DNA from: Gammaproteobacteria bacterium
Lineage (GTDB): Bacteria > Pseudomonadota > Gammaproteobacteria > SZUA-140
NCBI GenBank assembly: GCA_016218365.1
Contig: JACREF010000033.1
Coordinates: 1 to 62,958 of the forward strand
Direction: 5' to 3'
DNA: 62,958 bases
The position numbers were made by a program, and so were the translations under genes. Of the stretch, positions 58,651-62,958 are shown piece after piece. How positions within the stretch are numbered: position 1 is the stretch's first letter; every line of letters begins with the position of its first letter. The notes below the pieces were generated by a model. It was not told the origin of the DNA and did not search any database. It worked only from the letters and a program-made list of their open reading frames with translations.

Positions 58651-59340
58651 TTACCTTGAGCCCTGGTTGTCTTCGGCCTTGGCGCCGGCAGCCGCTTCTT
58701 CAGCACCACTCTTGCCAAAGATCTCGCCCTTGAAGATCCAGGTCTTGACCCCGATGATCCCCGCCGGCGTCATCGCCTCGGCGAATCCATAGTCGATGTC
58801 GGCACGCAGCGTATGCAGCGGCACCCGGCCCTCACGGTACCATTCGGTACGGGCGATCTCCGCGCCGTTCAAACGGCCGGCGATGTTGACCTTGACGCCG
58901 AGGGCGCCGAGTCGCATCGAGTTGGTCACCGCGCGCTTCATCGCACGGCGATACATGATACGGCGTTCGATCTGCTGCGCGATGCTCTCCGCCACCAGCT
59001 GGGCATCCAGCTCCGGCTTGCGGATCTCTTCGATGCTGATGTGTACTGGCACACCCATCATCTTTGCCACCAGCTGGCGCAATACTTCAATGTCCTCGCC
59101 TTTCTTGCCGATCACCACACCCGGACGTGCCGTGTGGATGGTGATGCGGGCATTACGCGCCGGACGTTCGATCTGGATCCGGCTCACCGAGGCCGCCGAC
59201 AGCTTCTTTTTCAAAAAGGCGCGCACTTTCAGATCGGTGAGCAGATAGTCCGCATAGTGTTTGCTATCCGCGTACCACTTCGATGTCCAGTCCTTGACGA
59301 TGCCAAGTCGAAAACCGGTAGGATGTACTTTATGACCCAT
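58651..59340 (-). CDS. rpsC: 30S ribosomal protein S3
   Basis: The 229 residues have a KH-type domain ([25 protein letters not shown]) and the C-terminal S3 domain ([31 protein letters not shown]), part of the mRNA entry helicase. The start is [13 protein letters not shown]. Confidence 0.99.
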   Translation of the reverse strand: MGHKVHPTGFRLGIVKDWTSKWYADSKHYADYLLTDLKVRAFLKKKLSAASVSRIQIERPARNARITIHTARPGVVIGKKGEDIEVLRQLVAKMMGVPVHISIEEIRKPELDAQLVAESIAQQIERRIMYRRAMKRAVTNSMRLGALGVKVNIAGRLNGAEIARTEWYREGRVPLHTLRADIDYGFAEAMTPAGIIGVKTWIFKGEIFGKSGAEEAAAGAKAEDNQGSR

Positions 59341-59352
59341 GAAAACGCTCTC

Positions 59353-59685
59353 TTATTCGTCGCTTACAGTGACAGTAATGTGGCTGGTCCGCTTCTGGAT
59401 GCGGTTGGAACGGCCACGGGCACGCGCGCTGAAACGCTTCATCACCGGGCCTTCATCAACCATGATGGTCTTGACCTTCAGTTCATCAACATCAGCACCT
59501 TCGTTGTGCTCGGCATTGGCAATCGCAGACTCCAGTACCTTCTTGACCAGCACCGCTGCCTTCTTGTTGCTGAAGGTCAGCAGATTCAGCGCCTTGTCGA
59601 CCTGCAGTCCACGGATCTGGTCGGCAACCAGCCGGCATTTCTGCGGAGCCAGTCGTGCGTGCTTCAATTTAGCTGCAACATGCAT
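59353..59685 (-). CDS. rplV: 50S ribosomal protein L22
   Basis: The 110 residues match uL22 (SPCRVADQIRG-type segment [21 protein letters not shown]) and end with the extended-loop [17 protein letters not shown] that lines the exit tunnel. Confidence 0.98.
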   Translation of the reverse strand: MHVAAKLKHARLAPQKCRLVADQIRGLQVDKALNLLTFSNKKAAVLVKKVLESAIANAEHNEGADVDELKVKTIMVDEGPVMKRFSARARGRSNRIQKRTSHITVTVSDE

Positions 59686-59705
59686 TGTCTTGTCACCTTC
59701 GCGAA

Positions 59706-59978
59706 TTATTTCGCTTTCTTGTCGGCTGAATGACCACGGAAGGTCCGGGTCGCCGCAAATTCGCCCAACTTGTGGCCCACCATGTTCTCGCTGACCAGCA
59801 CCGGCACGTGCTGACGCCCGTTGTGCACCGCAATGGTCAGGCCGATCATTTCCGGCAGGATCATCGAACGGCGCGACCAGGTCTTGATCGGCTTCTTGCT
59901 GTTGGTGGCCACGGACTCATCCACCTTCTTCTGCAGGTGATGGTCAACGAAAGGCCCTTTCTTGATCGAACGCGGCAT
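59706..59978 (-). CDS. rpsS: 30S ribosomal protein S19
   Basis: The 90 residues match uS19 ([60 protein letters not shown]). It is the RimM partner in 30S head maturation, and rimM is also in this window. Confidence 0.99.
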   Translation of the reverse strand: MPRSIKKGPFVDHHLQKKVDESVATNSKKPIKTWSRRSMILPEMIGLTIAVHNGRQHVPVLVSENMVGHKLGEFAATRTFRGHSADKKAK

Positions 59979-60017
59979 TCTCTATACCTCAGTTTCGTTC
60001 CGTTATTCTACTACACT

Positions 60018-60842
60018 TTACTTGCTGCGACGGCGCACAATCAGCTTTTGAGTGCGTTTGTTATGTCGCGTCTTGTAACCCTTGGTCGGCACACCCCATG
60101 GACTGACCGGATGACGGCCACCGGAGGTACGACCTTCACCACCACCATGCGGGTGATCAACCGGATTCATCGCCACGCCACGCACGGTCGGGCGGATACC
60201 ACGCCAGCGCTTGGCGCCGGCCTTGCCGTAGGAGCGCAGTGAATGTTCCGAATTGCTGACCTCGCCGATCGTGGCGCGGCAGTCAACCAGCACCTTGCGC
60301 ATCTCGCCGGAACGCAGGCGCAGGATCGCATGACCGCTCTCCTTGGCCACCATCTGCACCGAGGTGCCGGCACTGCGCGCCAGCTGGGCGCCACGGCCCG
60401 GCTTCATCTCGACGCAATGGATGGTGCTGCCGATCGGGATGTTGCGCATCGGCAGCGTGTTGCCGGTCTTGATCGCCACGTTGTTGCCCGACATGACCTC
60501 ATCACCAACCGCCAGGCCCTTGGGCGCGACGATGTAGCGACGCTCGCCATCGGCGTACAGCATCAGTGCGATGTGTGCGCTGCGGTTCGGGTCATACTCC
60601 AGGCGCTCGACGCGCGCCGGGATGTTGTCCTTGGTGCGGGTGAAATCGATGACGCGGTAATGCTGCTTGTGACCGCCGCCCTGGTGGCGCACGGTGACAC
60701 GACCCTGGTTGTTGCGTCCACCATTCTTGGCCTTGGTCTGCAACAGCGGCGCATACGGGGCGCCCTTGTGCAGATCCGGGTTCACGACCGCGATAACAAA
60801 GCGGCGCCCCGGAGAAGTTGGTTTCATTTTTACGACTGGCAT
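60018..60842 (-). CDS. rplB: 50S ribosomal protein L2
   Basis: The 274 residues match uL2 and include the functionally key histidine region ([26 protein letters not shown]) near the peptidyl transferase centre. The start [15 protein letters not shown] is standard. Confidence 0.99.
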   Translation of the reverse strand: MPVVKMKPTSPGRRFVIAVVNPDLHKGAPYAPLLQTKAKNGGRNNQGRVTVRHQGGGHKQHYRVIDFTRTKDNIPARVERLEYDPNRSAHIALMLYADGERRYIVAPKGLAVGDEVMSGNNVAIKTGNTLPMRNIPIGSTIHCVEMKPGRGAQLARSAGTSVQMVAKESGHAILRLRSGEMRKVLVDCRATIGEVSNSEHSLRSYGKAGAKRWRGIRPTVRGVAMNPVDHPHGGGEGRTSGGRHPVSPWGVPTKGYKTRHNKRTQKLIVRRRSK

Positions 60843-60876
60843 GACTCTCGTCCCTTGCTATATCTCTTGGGTACTG

Positions 60877-61170
60877 TTACCTGTTGGCGAAATCGATGTC
60901 GTGACCTTCCTGCAGCCTGACATAGGCCTTGCGGGAATTCGCACGCTTGCCCATCATCTGGCCGAAACGCTTGGTCTTGCCCTTGGTGTTCAGCACCTGG
61001 ACGCCATCGACCTTGACGCCAAACAGCAATTCGACCGCCTGCTTGATCTCGACCTTGCTGGCATCCTTGACCACGCGGAACACGACCTGGCGATTCTTGT
61101 CGGCGACACGCGTGGCCTTCTCGGAGACCACCGGCGCCAGCAGCACCTTCATCAGACGTTCGTTACTCAT
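60877..61170 (-). CDS. rplW: 50S ribosomal protein L23
   Basis: The 97 residues match uL23 ([34 protein letters not shown]). It docks SRP (Ffh) and trigger factor at the tunnel exit. Its start overlaps the rplD stop by 4 bp. Confidence 0.98.
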   Translation of the reverse strand: MSNERLMKVLLAPVVSEKATRVADKNRQVVFRVVKDASKVEIKQAVELLFGVKVDGVQVLNTKGKTKRFGQMMGKRANSRKAYVRLQEGHDIDFANR

Positions 61171-61787
61171 GACAGCATTTCCTCGATTTTCTTGACGGCG
61201 CCTACTGTAATCAGCACCTTGTCATGACCAATCAGTCTCAGCGGATTGACATCCCCGGCCTCGCACACCTCAACCTGGTGCAGGTTGCGCGCCGCCAGAA
61301 ACAGGTTGTCACTGGCACCGTCGGTCACGATCAACACATTGCCGGCGTCGAACTTGCCGAGCTGCTCGACCAGCAAACGGGTCTTGGGCTCATCAACACT
61401 GATCCCTTCAACCACCACCAGACGCTGCTGGCGCACCAGCTCGGAGATGATCGACTGCAGTGCAGCCCGATACATCTTGCGGTTGACCTTCTGTTCATAG
61501 TTACGCGGCACCGCAGCAAAGATCTTGCCGCCGGTACGCCACAGCGGACTGCGGATACTGCCGGCACGGGCGCGGCCACTGCCCTTCTGCTTCCATGGCT
61601 TGATGCCGCCGCCACTGACTTCAGAACGGGTCTTCTGCTTCTTGGTCCCGGCACGGGCCGCCGCCATATAGGCCACGACCACCTGGTGAATCAGCGGCTC
61701 GTTGAAATCACGGGCAAACACCTCGTCAGCCACGGTGACCGTCGACTTGGATGCGCGGCCTGCCGCCGTTGTAAGATTCAGTTCCAT
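61167..61787 (-). CDS. rplD: 50S ribosomal protein L4
   Basis: The 206 residues match uL4. The loop [32 protein letters not shown] reaches into the exit tunnel. In E. coli L4 also autoregulates the S10 operon. Confidence 0.99.
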   Translation of the reverse strand: MELNLTTAAGRASKSTVTVADEVFARDFNEPLIHQVVVAYMAAARAGTKKQKTRSEVSGGGIKPWKQKGSGRARAGSIRSPLWRTGGKIFAAVPRNYEQKVNRKMYRAALQSIISELVRQQRLVVVEGISVDEPKTRLLVEQLGKFDAGNVLIVTDGASDNLFLAARNLHQVEVCEAGDVNPLRLIGHDKVLITVGAVKKIEEMLS

Positions 61788-61798
61788 CGCTTAACTCC

Positions 61799-62440
61799 TC
61801 ACCGCGCCTTGACTGCCGGGCGGACAATTACATCACCGCCCTTGGAGCCGGGCACTGAGCCCTTGACCAACAGCAGATTTCTCTGTTCATCGACACGCAC
61901 TACTTCCAGCGACTGGACCGTACGTTGCGCATTACCCAGGTGGCCCGGCATCTTCTTGCCGCGGAACACCCGGCCAGGTGACTGGTTCTGCCCCACTGAA
62001 CCCGGCGCACGGTGCGACTTCGAGTTGCCATGGGTGGCATCCTGGGCGGCAAAATGGTGACGCTTGATGACGCCGGCAAACCCCTTGCCGATTGTGGTGC
62101 CGGTGACATCAACCATCTGGCCATCGCTGAAGATGCCCGCCTTGATCTCGCCACCCACCTGCAAACTATCGCCTTCGCCGTCTTCGAGACGGAATTCCCA
62201 GACCCCGCGGCCCGCCTCGACCCCGGCCTTGCCGAAGTGACCGGCCATCGGCTTGGTCACACGGGTGGCACGACGCTTACCGGTCGTCACCTGAACCGCC
62301 CGGTAGCCGTCGGTCTCAGCGGTCTTGATCTGGGAGATGCGATTTGCCTCCACCTCGATCACCGTGACCGGAATCGAAACCCCGTCAGCAGTGAACACCC
62401 GGGTCATCCCGCATTTCCGGCCGATTACACCAATCGCCAT
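61799..62440 (-). CDS. rplC: 50S ribosomal protein L3
   Basis: The 213 residues match uL3 ([44 protein letters not shown]). The Gln in the GSVGQNQ loop is the PrmB methylation site in E. coli. Confidence 0.99.
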   Translation of the reverse strand: MAIGVIGRKCGMTRVFTADGVSIPVTVIEVEANRISQIKTAETDGYRAVQVTTGKRRATRVTKPMAGHFGKAGVEAGRGVWEFRLEDGEGDSLQVGGEIKAGIFSDGQMVDVTGTTIGKGFAGVIKRHHFAAQDATHGNSKSHRAPGSVGQNQSPGRVFRGKKMPGHLGNAQRTVQSLEVVRVDEQRNLLLVKGSVPGSKGGDVIVRPAVKAR

Positions 62441-62483
62441 TGTCCCAACCTCGATCTCTTAAAAATTATTTATGCCAGTACCG

Positions 62484-62795
62484 TCAGCCAACCTTGATCT
62501 GAACGTCGACGCCCGCCGACAGATCAAGCTTCATCAGCGCATCCACGGTCTTGTCCGTGGGCTCGAGGATATCCATCATCCGCTTGTAGGTGCGCAACTC
62601 ATACTGGTCACGCGCATCCTTGTCGACATGCGGCGAGGTCAGCACCGTGAAGCGCTCCTTGCGGGTCGGCAACGGAATCGGGCCCTTGACGATGGCACCG
62701 GTACGCTTGGCGGTATCGACAATCTCGCGCGCCGACTGATCAATCAGCCGGTGATCAAATGCCTTCAACCGGATTCGAATTCTTTGTCCTTGCAT
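62484..62795 (-). CDS. rpsJ: 30S ribosomal protein S10
   Basis: From the ATG at 62795 it is 103 residues, the E. coli length ([37 protein letters not shown]). It also acts as NusE in antitermination. An in-frame GTG nine bases upstream is disfavoured. Only 15 bp separate it from tuf, so no S10 leader is present and transcription probably arrives from tuf. Confidence 0.99.
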   Translation of the reverse strand: MQGQRIRIRLKAFDHRLIDQSAREIVDTAKRTGAIVKGPIPLPTRKERFTVLTSPHVDKDARDQYELRTYKRMMDILEPTDKTVDALMKLDLSAGVDVQIKVG

Positions 62796-62810
62796 GGTGG
62801 CCACCGTCTG

Positions 62811-62958
62811 TTATTCCACAATCTTTGCGACGACGCCAGCACCCACGGTGCGGCCGCCCTCGCGTATCGCAAATCGCAATCCTTCTTCCATCGCAATCGG
62901 CGCAATCAGGCTTACCGTCATCGTCACGTTGTCGCCCGGCATCACCATCTCTATCCCC
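62811..62958 (-). CDS. tuf: Elongation factor Tu (3' end only)
   Basis: The last 48 residues of EF-Tu domain 3 are visible: [18 protein letters not shown], then [25 protein letters not shown], ending AKIVE and TAA. The rest lies beyond the window edge. It is immediately upstream of rpsJ, the standard fusA-tuf-rpsJ order. Confidence 0.97.
   Translation of the reverse strand, partial: GIEMVMPGDNVTMTVSLIAPIAMEEGLRFAIREGGRTVGAGVVAKIVE

Overview
This 63-kb window looks like a chromosomal segment of a gammaproteobacterium with GC-rich DNA (my visual estimate is about 60%). The evidence is gene order: trxB-aat-ate-infA-clpA-clpS-cspD, nudF-yqiB, yfjD-ypjD-ffh-rpsP-rimM-trmD-rplS, xerD-dsbC, dapA-bamC-(MBL)-purC-purL and the S10/spc/alpha ribosomal blocks all follow gammaproteobacterial arrangements. 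No rRNA or tRNA gene was found, so I cannot name a genus.

Layout. 1-8.6 kb: partial alanine dehydrogenase, thioredoxin reductase, a PilZ protein, the N-end-rule transferases Aat and Ate, IF-1, ClpA/ClpS, a cold-shock protein and isocitrate dehydrogenase. 8.7-18 kb: RF3, a DUF5658 membrane protein, a HAMP-GGDEF diguanylate cyclase, an ADP-ribose pyrophosphatase, DUF1249, an unidentified outer-membrane protein, a CNNM/CBS membrane protein, a CcsA-like protein and a class II cyclic-nucleotide phosphodiesterase-like protein. 18-27 kb: ffh, rpsP-rimM-trmD-rplS ending in two tandem terminators, ogt, xerD, dsbC, an SH3 envelope protein, a Mip-type PPIase, a polysaccharide deacetylase and a Bax-like glucosaminidase. 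27-34 kb: a leftward dapA-bamC-MBL-purC-purL unit. 34-36 kb: a small accessory island with a vapBC pair, a broken hicBA pair and a MITE-like element, bounded by a roughly 54-bp direct repeat. 36-49 kb: transporter, glgC, surface and outer-membrane proteins, a globin-coupled GGDEF-EAL sensor, Bcp, SAM hydrolase and a HerA-like ATPase, with two REP-like repeat clusters. 49-63 kb: the leftward rpsJ-to-rplQ ribosomal supercluster with secY and rpoA, entered from a partial tuf.

Functional links. Aat and Ate attach Leu/Phe to protein N-termini, ClpS recognises them and ClpA unfolds them for ClpP, so the 2.4-6.8 kb block is an almost complete N-degron pathway. Three proteins (PilZ receptor, diguanylate cyclase, oxygen-sensor-like globin GGDEF-EAL) belong to cyclic-di-GMP signalling.

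The most unusual signal is a pair of 149/151-bp elements (13299-13447 and 35057-35207). Each folds into five successive hairpins, each is flanked by a 4-bp target duplication (TTAA, TGAA), and one stem has diverged almost completely between the copies while staying perfectly base-paired. The second copy sits inside hicA, and removing it in silico restores the original hicA stop codon.
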